Assembly: GCA_015680685.1 (NCBI GenBank)
Contig: MNCI01034286.1
Span: forward strand, 20,336 to 68,141
Length of the DNA stretch: 47,806 bases
Direction: 5' to 3'
From: Gnetum montanum
Lineage: Eukaryota; Streptophyta; Gnetopsida; Gnetales; Gnetaceae
Shown: positions 1 to 9,559 of the stretch, one piece after another
Layout of the letters: each line of letters starts with the position of its first letter
How positions within the stretch are numbered: position 1 is the first letter of the stretch
Notes under the pieces: model-generated
Told to the model about the DNA's origin: nothing
Seen by the model: the letters and a program-made list of their open reading frames with translations, nothing else
Databases searched by the model: none
Program-made: the position numbers and the translations under genes

Positions 1-2109
1 AGAGGAATGGGGTCTGGGTACAGCAAGACTGAGACCAGTTATCCAAACCCTGGATTGCCCACATTCTCAGCACTACCCGTGGGTAGGACCCGCCGGAGGG
101 GATTGGGGAGTCGTTGTCTGTAACGACTAAAGGTTTGGCGGCGCCCCGAGCGCGAGGCCTCGACAGCGTAGGCGGGATAATGCCTACCTACACCGGTGAT
201 GCCTCGCGGGGAAAACGTCTAGCGGGGGAAATCGTGGAACCGGCAGCTCGGCGGAAGAGGCTCCGCCTAGCTGAGGCCCATGGGGGTGATGCAAGCCGTT
301 CTATTGGGATCAAGGTGCAGCGGAATAAGCCTCCGCCTGGTAAGTGTGAAAGGCTTGTATATGCAAGGCTTTACTCAGATGATTTGGAACTATATGCTAA
401 CATACGATGGTGTAAACAGCAAAAATGACAAGGCAACTGACCCCTGAGACAGGGGCAATGGTATTAAGCCATGGGGAGGGGGCCTCAATTTTGGAAGAAG
501 AGGCCCTTGCTGTTAATAAGAGCCGTGTGCAGGTTCCAGTGCGTGAGGCAATCCCAGCTGCTAGCGGAAGCCGCGTACAGACTGGGGTGCATGAGAGGGC
601 CCCAGCTACTGGAACCAGCGACGCATAGACTTCAGTGCGTGCAAGGGAAACAGATAGGGAAGATGATGAAATCGCCACTGTCGCTAAAAGAGGTAGTGAG
701 TGCGTTAGCGTGTTTTGAAAAATATGTTAATGGAGGGAATGTCTAACCAAGTTACGCGACAGGGGAAGAAGATGTCCCAACATCTACTGCTGTCAGCAAA
801 ATGTGGAAAGACTTCCCCGATAAATTTGCCTTCATAGAAGGCATCGTCAGAGACATGATCGAGCGTCTGGAACGCATTGAACCTGGCGCTGGTAAGTTAA
901 CGAAGTTATGGCATAATGTCTTGATAATGTGGCATCCATATTGATGCTTGTGTTTCTGTCAGGAGCTCACCTCCGATGGGATCCTGCAGAGCCCATTGAT
1001 CTGGGCACAGCGAAGCCCCCACCTGATGGGGCGGTCGTGCCACACCACATTTATGAGGAAATGTGTAAATGTGCGTTATGCTCGACACGCTCCGCGTGGG
1101 AAAGTAGAAACGTGAATGAAAACTTATGGAAGAAGCTGCAGCGGTCGGAGGGGAAGATTGAATCTTTGGCCAAGGAGGTCGAGGATTTAAGGGCGCGGTA
1201 CGAGTTCCTAGAGGCGCGTATGATGGGGGATGAAGACTGGCGTACCGCTGTAATTGATCACTCCCGTTATTGGACAGCGATCAAGAACAACGTACAGACC
1301 AGCCGGGCATTAATAGAGCAGAGGATGCAAATCGAACTGCTAGCCCAGAAAAGTCGAGACTGGAGGGACTACTGCGCCAGCGTACAGGAATGGGGGTAGA
1401 CGGAGAAAGACCACAAGCATGTATATAAAAGGAAAAGCGCTGCTTATAGACAGCGTTACCATGAAGTTGCCGTTAAAGCTCGATGCTTGGAGGTTTTTGT
1501 GGACACCATCGGAGCATCCGAAGCGTTCAAGAAGTTTGAAGAGCAGGTGACCGTAACTGCGTCCCCAGAGAGAGCGGTGGTTTTCCCTGGGAACCAGGCT
1601 TCGATCCCTGCTTTCTTCCCAGATCCGCCCTCCTAGAGTAGCGTGGAAAAAGGGAAGGTGAAAGCTGGGGCGGCTTCGGGCGAAGATGTGTGGCCAGACC
1701 TGACAGAGGACGAGATCATGCAGCGTTTGTGGGCTGGTTTGGATAAGCTTCCCTTTGCTGCGGAAGCCGGGCCGTCGCGAGTAAGTTTACGCATGGCTTA
1801 GTTGGCAAATTTTCTCTGGCTAGCATCGTTTATTCTAACTTTGGTGTTTGTTTGATACAGGTACCAGAAGAAGGTAGAGAGAGTACGCCAACTGAAGAGC
1901 TGGGAGAGGCAGCAGCGAAAGCAGAGGTGGAATGACCCGATGAGGAGCGTCTTCCTGTGGAGCACAGATCAGAGGGAAAGCCTCGTGGAGAGGCAACCTT
2001 TCATGAAGGGATAATTCCCGGCAACGATGGCCCACTGGAGGATGACCTTTTAGGGCTGGATTCAGAGTTGAGAGATACGGGCGATAGTGGCAGTAGGGGC
2101 AATGCGTAA
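1..2109 (+). pseudogene. Spliced antisense gene of element A (at least five exons, coiled-coil protein), 5' partial and stop-ridden
   Basis: Not recognised by name. One continuous reading runs through exons to 339, 420-692, 763-891, 963-1780 and 1861-2109. The introns are 340-419, 693-762, 892-962 and 1781-1860 (70-80 bp, all GT...AG; donors GTAAGT in three, GTAGTG in the second; phases 1,1,1,0). A CTAAC branch-like site lies near 1835. The frame changes across 420-891 are resolved by the second intron, which also removes a TAA at 744. Exon 963-1780 encodes a C-x2-C segment (CALCS) and a heptad-rich coiled coil (about 1120-1230). The last exon is acidic and ends with TAA at 2107-2109. In-frame stops at 626 (TAG), 1397 (TAG), 1634 (TAG) and 1933 (TGA) fit CAG/CGA to TAG/TGA; TAG at 84 and TGA at 30 leave the 5' end uncertain. 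By position it matches the antisense ORF of Tat elements; family membership is inference. Confidence 0.65.
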
Positions 2110-2631
2110 TTATGATTTACGCACAATTTTGTTAGGGTTAAATGTAATGTTATGATGCGAATGACTGGAGAAAAATGTTATAAAACCTGGTGGATGCGTT
2201 GGATATTCAATTACACATGTTTTTTTTTTTTTTTTGGGTTTCGTCTATGGAGTATGCGTATAACTATTGAAAAGTTCGACTGAGTAAAATGATAGCGTGT
2301 AAAGTAAAGAAAGCTTAAATAATGTTTGTCGATAACTCCGGATAACTAGTTTAAGGCCATTGCGGGCCAGCGTATGAATTTGCGTAAACAAGCTACTAGT
2401 TTAAGGCCATTGCGGGCCATCTGCATGATAAGAAATGTACTCTTGGGTGAATGCATAACGAAATGTGAGCATAGCCAACGCGAGTAAGATAAAACATGCA
2501 ACATGCAATAAGCGAAAAGCGTAAACCCAGAAAGCATCTATGACGTAAAAACATGCTGAGACAAATGAAAGAAACGGCTAAACGGGAAATTTGCTAACCT
2601 GAAAATAGTAATACACGCGGAAGACCATTAT
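2110..2631. other. Convergent spacer between antisense gene and protease, no coding signal
   Basis: This 522 bp interval lies between the 3' ends of two convergent frames. It holds a run of 16 T (2220-2235) and a 25 bp direct repeat (separate entry). There is no trace of reverse transcriptase here, where an autonomous Tat element would carry pol after the protease. Confidence 0.6.
2345..2419. repeat. 25 bp perfect direct repeat (2345-2369 and 2395-2419)
   Basis: Two identical 25 bp copies beginning ACTAGTTTAAGGCC and ending TTGCGGGCCA, start-to-start distance 50 bp. They lie just downstream of the protease on the minus strand. Function unknown. Confidence 0.9.
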
Positions 2632-3444
2632 TCAACCGTCAATACGCAATTGTCTTTTAATGGCCTTCACGTCGAGCGCTGCATAAGGGCGAGGAGGCTT
2701 ATGGTTTGACTCCTCTATGCTGTCATCCGGAAATGGCAGGTCGGCCCAGGCTAGACCGTCGGCATTGTCGTCGTTCTGTTTAGGGGCTTGGAGATAGGAT
2801 TGATCGTCAGTCGCTTCGATCTCCGAACCCCGTTCTTCTTCAACATTGTTGACGGTCCTGGGGGCGACCTCGTCACCGCGTATGATAACCTCCCCTCCGA
2901 CGTAGGGCAAGTGTATCTCTTGATGTATCAGCGACGAGACTGCCCTCAACTGGTCTAACCACGACCTCCCTAAGATTAAGTTGAAGCCGGACATCTCCTT
3001 GACGACTAAGAATGTGGCTTCAGTTGGGAATTGATTCCCCACCACAAACTCGATACGCACCATCCCCTTGACCTGAACCCTTGCTCCGTTGAACGATTTC
3101 ACGCAAGCTATCACCGTGGGAGTGATCTGGTCGACCAATCCCAACCTATCCACGATGGAATAGGGAACGACGTTAGCAGCTGCACCATCATCCACATGTA
3201 CCCTCCAGATCCGGTACTGGCTGACCTGAATGGTAATGAACATGGGCTCCGTCGTTACTTGACCTTTCTCCGGGTCATCTTTGACAGACTCGCCCAGGAA
3301 GGTCAACGAGGTAGACTTGGGCTGCTCAGCTTCGGAAGGAAACATGATAGCGTGAATAGCTTCCTCTTCCGCCGGCAGGCTGGCATCCACTGATATGGAT
3401 GTCAAGATGTGTACCATAGCCTCACGGTGTTCTCGAGAAGTCAT
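2632..3444 (-). CDS. Retropepsin-like aspartic protease of element A
   Basis: A 270-residue frame. The retropepsin core runs from about residue 68 to 165. The active-site triad reads VDDGAAANVV (Asp85-Asp86-Gly87) instead of the usual D-S/T-G; non-S/T residues after the catalytic Asp are familiar in Tat proteases (for example DNG), so this may not mean inactivity. The second hallmark, ILGRSWL, is at residues 157-163. The tail is acidic. It lies in the same frame as gag, 54 nt after gag's TAA (3499-3501), and the intervening codons are open, so it was probably the C-terminal part of one Gag-Pro polyprotein. The ATG at 3442-3444 may only be an internal methionine. The frame ends in TGA at 2632 with no reverse transcriptase following. 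Its role would be processing Gag in the particle. Confidence 0.75.
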   Translation of the reverse strand: MTSREHREAMVHILTSISVDASLPAEEEAIHAIMFPSEAEQPKSTSLTFLGESVKDDPEKGQVTTEPMFITIQVSQYRIWRVHVDDGAAANVVPYSIVDRLGLVDQITPTVIACVKSFNGARVQVKGMVRIEFVVGNQFPTEATFLVVKEMSGFNLILGRSWLDQLRAVSSLIHQEIHLPYVGGEVIIRGDEVAPRTVNNVEEERGSEIEATDDQSYLQAPKQNDDNADGLAWADLPFPDDSIEESNHKPPRPYAALDVKAIKRQLRIDG

Positions 3445-3498
3445 CAGTAGATCGTACAGGCTCAGCGTTGTATTCTTTTGTTTGAGAGCTTGTTTGAC

Positions 3499-6402
3499 TT
3501 ACGTGAACGCATCGAGGAGGTCCTTCTCCCGGCAGGGTTGTTTATCCCCCTTGCCTTCCTCCATTCGGCCCAAAATACGGATCTCTCGAGGTGGAGCAGT
3601 GTCAGTGGTAGGGTTGTTCCTTTTTCTGCCAAGAGAAGGTGGCTGCGTTTCTGTCCCCTTAGCTTGCTTCTGGGGCATAGACATAGGGACAGAGGCCAGG
3701 GGCCTGGGCTTAGGGAAGCTGAGCGTAGGATGGTCTTTCGTTACGTTAAGTGCGGTGTTCTCCTCCTTTCGCTTGGGAGGCGATTGTTGGTGACGCTGGC
3801 TAGCGGTCTGCCCCTGCGTGATAGGGGCCGCCTGTGGTTTTGGCGCCCTAATAATGAAAGGCGCTCTCGGCATGGGCACGGATAGAGCCGCGGCTTGGGT
3901 TGACTGAGGGCGCGCTTGGGAAGGTGCCCGGATGATAAAAGGTGGCCGTGAGACCCCACTGGCTGCCGAAGAAGTAGTTGGCCCCCTTGGTGAGCTGGCA
4001 GGCATACACAAAACGAAAGGTTTTTTTGGCAGTGCCTTACGCTCACCGTCCGTACTTACTACAGTAATTATATAAGGATCGTAATTTGTGTTCAATGGAT
4101 CCTTGTACACATGCAGCCTTTGGTTTTCCGGACGCGTAGGGTTACTGTTGTCTAGTTTTAGATGACCTTCATCGATCATGCGTTGAATGTCGTCCTTCAA
4201 CACCCAGCAGTAATCCGTGTCGTGACCACACATCTGGTGGTAGTCACAGAAATGGTCCAGCCTGAAAGATCTTGGAACTGCAGGTTTGTTAGGCAGGGCT
4301 AAGGAAGGATCCTTCAGTAGCTCACAGTGACGTCTATGCCGCTTCAGGGCTTCCTCGGACACTTTCTTAGGTTGAATGTGTCCTGCCGCTAACAGTTGTT
4401 TCAGCAATTCAGAATGTTTCACAGGTAAAGCCGCATATTTTGAACGATCTTTACGCTCAAAATTCGGCTTTGGCTGGGGGGCCTGTTCAGGGGCAGCTGT
4501 GGCTTGGCTGGTGTCGGCACCGGCCGTGGCCTCAGGGGGCGCTGTTGTGGGCACCTTCTTATCCTTGTGTTTTGCATTTTCTGTTAACGCCGCTACTATC
4601 GTTGTCGCTGTCTTGCCCTTGTCTTTGGCTTTGTTGTGTGCGTTTTTGTAGGCGACATACGCTGGGTCTTTGCTGGCCTCCGCAGCATCCTGGATGCTTC
4701 CGACCTGTGCAAAGGCCTGATGTATATTACCCGGGGAAAGATAATACAGCTTCGACTTAATAAAGTCGTTGAGTGCTCCCTTGAATATAGCCAATAGATG
4801 GGAGTCCGCGATCGGCTCGCGGATCTCATTCAAAGTAGCATTCCAACGCTGTATAAACTTTTGAACTGGCTCGAGCGGGTCCTGTTTCACCCCCATAAGC
4901 TGTTCCAACGTGACCTCCGGCTTCATGTTATATTTGAAGCGGGTCACGAATTGAGTCAGCAGCTCTTCCAAGGTTGAAATGGAAGAGCGTGGGAGGGCTC
5001 TATACCAGTCTAAAGCTTTTCCTGTTAAAGACATCGCGAAGACTCGGATCAAAGTGTGCGGCCACTGTTGTAACAACAAAGATTCAGATCTAAAGGTGGC
5101 TAGATGAGTGTTGGGATCTCCTTCCCCATTATATTTGGTAAAGTGAGGGAGGGACATCCCTGGCAGCAATGACAGCACAGGGACCGCTGGATTAATTGGA
5201 TCGTCCTGGTAGAAGTCCATGATCTGAATAGTATCAGATCCAGCGGTCTTGAGGTGGCGGACCTCCTCGGTAAGTGTCTGGATAAGCTGGAAAGCTTGAT
5301 CCAGACCTGTTAACGGAGGCGTTTGTGCAGCAGGCACAGGAGGTTGGACTGGGAGGGCAGCCCTAGGAAACTGAAATGCTAGGGGTGGTTGGCTAACTGC
5401 TGGTGGAGCAGGAATTCCTGCCGGCTGGGGGGCCTGCGAAGACCACCATCCCTCAGCCTGAGACGAGGGGTTAACTCCTGCCTACTGCATAGGATAACAA
5501 TATATATATTGAGGAAACACCTGCGAAGATTGTGCCGCAGGTGCGACTGAAGGTTGTGCACCGTACACCGCAGATGGATGGTGTTGCGTAGCGGGGTTGA
5601 TCCATTAACTTGTTGCGGGATATTGCATAAAGTTCTGTTGTGGTACGGTTGCGGTATGTTGCTGAGTTGGTGGGGGCGGGAACATTTGCACTGAGCGAGT
5701 TGTCAGTACAGTGTGAGCCTGTACCTGAGGGATAAAATGAGGCGCAGAGGTTGCCGGGATCACTGCCGGAATACTAATTACCTATTCTGACGGACCCACC
5801 CCCGCGTTATGATGCGGTTGTTGTAACCCAGATGGCTGCATGTTGTCCTGCGGAAGGACAGGGATTTGCGTCTTGACCGTCGTGGCTGAGTCCAGAGAGG
5901 CTGCCTCTCCGTTGAAAGGGAACAACGGGTTTACGTATGCGTGGGGAGTCAGAGTATGGAACGAATGCTCCGACAGGGCCGCGAATTCGTCCTCTGCCTC
6001 TTCCTCATGCTGGGGCTCTATCCCGGGTTGTGAAGTCTAGCCTCTAGCCATGACCAACTGTGCAATAAGCTCGTGTTGGTGTTCGGTCGAGGTGATTATG
6101 TCATAGGTCGTTGGCTTAAAATCATAACCCCCTCGGTGGAGCACCTCAAAGTTTCGCTTTGCCTCTAGCTCGGCTCGGCTAAGAGCCAGCCTCGCCTGGA
6201 TCTTGACGCATATGAAATTGTATTCTTTAGGGGTTATAACCGTGAAGATAGGCTCTTTCCCCTGAAGCCTCAGTGAACGGCGCAATGGTCCCTGAGGTCC
6301 CGCTGCACCAGGAGCTGGTCCTGTGACCACCGTAGGATTCACAGGCACGACACCCAGATCAAGGGTAACCATGGCGGTTGTGTTTGAATGAAAGGAATCC
6401 AT
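3499..6402 (-). pseudogene. gag of element A (Retrotrans_gag type), five premature stops
   Basis: One frame from ATG at 6402. In-frame TAG/TAA codons lie at 6037-6039, 5782-5784, 5605-5607, 5482-5484 and 3499-3501, each explicable as CAG/CAA to TAG/TAA. The last 612 codons (5337-3499) are open. They include a capsid-like domain (about residues 45-225 of that stretch, with LPHFTKYNGEGDP and ALDWYRALP motifs), a Lys/Ala/Pro-rich linker, and a Tat-type CxxH...CGHxxxxC motif (CDYHQMCGHDTDYC, residues 364-377) followed by a helix ending DEGHL. The C-terminus is rich in Pro and Arg. The Q/P-rich N-terminal third (6036-5340) carries three of the five stops. The product would form the virus-like particle core. 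A 612-residue internal ORF from 5337 is possible, but its start (GTG on the minus strand or a later Met) is unsupported. Confidence 0.75.
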
Positions 6403-7444
6403 TTGGCCGATGAAGTCAATGGTGACTGATAATCGGATCTAAATGAAAACGGCTGGCAACAAAAAGTAGAAAAGGCTTTCTACCCTGTAGGATTTCAAAG
6501 AAATCGTCCTTGCGACCGATCTATACCACACGATTAACCGTAGACTTACCTAGAGGTATTATGTCTATGGTTTAGGGTATGGATCTCTAACAGGGTTACC
6601 CAAAATATTCGGATCGGAGCCTGGAGGCCCTCCTTCTAGTGCCAGAAAACTGTAGCGGCAGAAAACGTCGGCAGCTGGAAATACCGACTGGGTTTCTGGT
6701 GCACACAGTTTTAGCCACGGATCCGCGTGAGGGCTATGCTAGAGAAACGAATCCACGGCACCCTGAACGGTCTTGTCGATCAGACAGGGACTTACGGGTC
6801 AATAAAACAATGCAACGTGCGTAAAAGAACGCGATCTGATTCGAGGCGTCGTAAAGTGAGGAGAAAGCGATGTAAATGGATTGCGACAAAGATAATGCTA
6901 AACGCGATGAACGAAGGCTGGCATAAGAGAAGCACGTAGCTTCAAGATCTGCGCTCTGACTTAAAAGTGTATATTTCGTATGAAAATTGCACTAGGGAAT
7001 CCCCGATTACAAGATGTGAAACAAGCACAAATGAACAAGCAAAAACGGTCTAAACAGAAGTCCGATCTACCTTCTGGGCTAAAGCTGAGATGCAAGGCGG
7101 GCCAAGCTTTGACGTCTACTGATCAATTGTTTCTGATTGATAGAGTCTTTTCAGCAGAACGATTACTCCTGTCACCGGTGCTCAAGACGAACTGTACTCT
7201 GTTTCAGCTGTAAGGTGATGATGCCAACGATTGCCAAAGCGCTGTTCTCTGTATTTCTACTCCAAAGTGCTAAGTGCTCTGGTGCTCAGAAATATGCCTC
7301 GGCTTCTCTGTTTTTTGCCAACCCCCTGTATCTTTGTCAACTGAGGTATTTGTAGACCGCGACGCTTTGTGGAGGCGCTACCCTGATGACGTGGGTCCGG
7401 ATATTGCGGGCCCTGATTTGATCATTTTAAGTCAGACTGTGACT

Positions 7445-7476
7445 ACGCACAACACGCTCGTTTGCGTGTTGTGCGT
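7445..7476. repeat. Perfect 13 bp hairpin in the element A LTR/leader
   Basis: Arms ACGCACAACACGC (7445-7457) and GCGTGTTGTGCGT (7464-7476) are exact complements around a 6 nt loop (TCGTTT). In RNA from either strand this would fold stably. Confidence 0.9.
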
Positions 7477-7594
7477 GTAAAGAGCAGGTACGTGCTGAGC
7501 ATGCTTCAACTGTCTTCAGGCCGCATTACACTCATTAGCGTTGTGTCACGTGCATGAGTGCAGCCCGGTGCAGGCAAAAACAGGCTTAGAATTA

Positions 7595-7854
7595 TTTTAC
7601 GCTCACTACGCAGCTACGCGTAACCATGCGTAAATAATGTGCCACTTACGCTCACCACGCAGCTGTGCGTGATGAAGCGTAAACAATGCGCAGCTTTAAT
7701 GATGTACGCAATGGCACGCACCGCCGCATAACATGCGTAAAGATAAGTTATTTATGCACTGCGCGAAAACAAAAGCGTCAAACTTGTGCTTTTCTGGTCT
7801 TTGACTATCTTGGAGCTTATCACGCTCATTACGCTGTCGTGCGTAATGGAGCGT
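7595..7854. repeat. Cluster of related imperfect palindromes with ACGCTCA...TGAGCGT arms
   Basis: At least three related units. One at 7595-7639 is partial. The unit at 7646-7682 has TTACGCT/AGCGTAA outer arms and a CAGCTG centre. The unit at 7822-7854 has arm ACGCTCATTACGC against GCGTAATGGAGCGT, a match with one extra base. A weaker relative lies near 7983-8012. The arms are conserved while spacers differ, as if amplified inside the LTR. Confidence 0.75.
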
Positions 7855-8190
7855 AAACTTGTCCTTGAACGAAAGACTTAGCAAGATACACAAGAGATCG
7901 CATATTACACTGCTTAGGTTTCTCTCTGTGCTGGAGCAACTATCCTTCTGGTGTCGGGCTACGTCGAAAGACTTGTTGCGCTGAGCGTCATTATGCTACG
8001 TTGCGTGACATAGTGTGATTAGCAGAAGCATAGAAAGTTTAGAAATCTGCACAGGAGGCCGCGGACTTGATGCTACGCACCTCCTGGTGTTGCTCTGCCT
8101 TCTCCCTCCCCTGAAATGCTAAGATGTGTCCTTGCGTGAATTGCGAATCTTTGCCCGAGGCCGACTCGCAATTTTTAACGGTGTTTCACC

Positions 8191-9559
8191 TTAGGCACTA
8201 CATTAAGACACTTGAAGCTTTAAGAACTTGGTCAAAATCCTTCCTAAATCTACAATATGACTCTTGTACATTGGGAAACAAGCCCCACACATTGGGCAAA
8301 CATTTGAAGCCTTTACCATCAAATACTAAGTCAAAACAAGCTCAAACACCACCACCATAGATCCCACATGCCAAAAGTCTAATCCAAAGTGGTTACAAGT
8401 TGCCTTGGTGGGTCCCACAAGCCTACAATCCAGCCCAAACTATCTACACATTGGGAGAATAGCTTATAGACATTAGGATTGAGTTTTTGAATGTCCACAC
8501 ATTGAAGAAAAAACCTCTACACATTGAAAATACAATATTTTAGCTTTTTTAATCATTTTTTCCCACAAAAAGTCACTTTTCTAGCAATTTACTACTAGTT
8601 TTCATAAGATCTCTCTATTATTTTTTTAAACATTTTTTCTATTTTTGCTATATTTTTAAATATTTTAACACTTTACAACTAATTTTCATTACCTTTTTGC
8701 TAATTTTGATTTACAGCCAATTTTCTTTATCTTTTTATCTATTTTGATAGTTTGCAACCTATTTTTTCCAAGTTTTCACCTATTTTGATAGTTTAGAACC
8801 TATAGTCATTATATTTTTTATTATTTCAATTATAAAAATCCAAAATAAAAATAAATATTATTATTTATACTATTTCACACCTAGTTCAACCTTGTTTGAC
8901 CAAGTTTGACCTAGTCAACATCATTTGATATCATTTGGTGTCATTTGACAATATATTGCACCATTTTTGGCATCGTTTGACCCTATTTGTCCCTATTTGA
9001 TGCTCTTTTGCATCATTTTGGTATCATATTCCATCATTTCATATCATTTGATGTCATTTTTCACAGTTTTGACTTCATTTCGCCTTGTTGGAAACCATTG
9101 AACATCATCTTGGTATCATATTTCATCATTTGACACCACCTTGCATCATCTTTGCATCATTTGATAATGTTTAGCATTATTTTGGTATTATTTGATATCA
9201 TTTGGTGTTATTTTGCATCAACTTTTGCATTCTTGGTTCTTTCTCAATCTTGTTTGACACCATTTGACATCATTTCTAGTCATTTTTCATATCATTTAAT
9301 GTGACTGGATATCATTTGGTCTCATTTTCTATCATTTATTACATCACTTGGCCTTGTTGTACCTCGTTTTCCTATATTTTGACATTGTCATTCTCCATCA
9401 CGTTCTATTACTATATTATTTTATGACTTCTTAACAATATTTAGCAAAATATATCACATAGATGTCACTTAATATGCTTTTGGTTGATATGCAAGACTAG
9501 ACCATGGATACATGGGCACAATTCAACCTACCTTTGAACGTGGGTGGACCCTATGGTGA
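8191..9559. other. AT-rich noncoding stretch, possible LTR/leader remnant of element B
   Basis: No coding similarity seen. 8260-8540 has recurring ACATTGG/ACACATTGA words, also seen at 14340-14440, which might mark matching LTR remnants around the Tat pol; this is weak. 8600-8870 is T-rich low complexity. 8880-9340 is a degenerate tandem repeat (separate entry). Confidence 0.35.
8880..9340. repeat. Degenerate TCATTTGA-type minisatellite
   Basis: Words such as ATCATTTGATATCATTTGG and CATTTGACA recur every roughly 9-20 bases with many substitutions. Spacing is irregular and there is no fixed long unit, so it looks like an old decayed short tandem repeat. Confidence 0.6.

Larger units (their letters stand above)
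1..8190 (-). mobile_element. Element A: non-autonomous Tat-like Ty3/gypsy element (gag-protease plus antisense gene), left end outside window
   Basis: A GC- and CpG-richer block whose composition changes abruptly at about 8190. On the minus strand it carries leader/LTR-like sequence (8190-6403), gag (6402-3499) and retropepsin (3444-2632) in one reading frame. No reverse transcriptase, RNase H or integrase motif is visible downstream. In their place is a plus-strand gene ending at 2109, converging tail to tail with the protease. In Tat-lineage elements an antisense ORF is known between pol and the 3' LTR, so the layout fits a Tat element that has lost pol, with its 3' LTR left of base 1. The right boundary is set by composition only; no TSD or paired LTR is available. 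Confidence 0.7.
6403..8190 (-). other. Leader and probable 5' LTR of element A
   Basis: Noncoding, relatively CpG-rich sequence upstream of gag on the minus strand, packed with short palindromes (separate entries). An 8 bp inverted repeat AATTGCGA/TCGCAATT sits at 8139-8146 and 8166-8173, just inside the composition boundary. I could not fix the LTR/PBS junction: no clear complement to a plant tRNA 3' end stands out. Assignment to an LTR is inference from position. Confidence 0.45.

Noticed and set aside
744-746. TAA that appears to end the antisense reading before 763
   Set aside because: It lies in the 70 bp GT-AG interval 693-762, whose removal also restores the frame; treated as intronic.
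3031-3885. Plus-strand open frames opposite the protease and gag C-terminus
   Set aside because: No domain or splice support; explained by the strong minus-strand frame.
4376-4829. Overlapping open frames opposite and beside gag
   Set aside because: They overlap a well-supported gag capsid/linker frame and have no recognisable motifs; shadows of GC-rich coding DNA.
7445-7476. Rho-independent terminator
   Set aside because: A eukaryotic retroelement context and no following T-run; reported only as a hairpin.
8880-9340. CRISPR-like spaced repeats
   Set aside because: Unit and spacing are irregular, the context is a plant genome, and the pattern fits a decayed simple tandem repeat.
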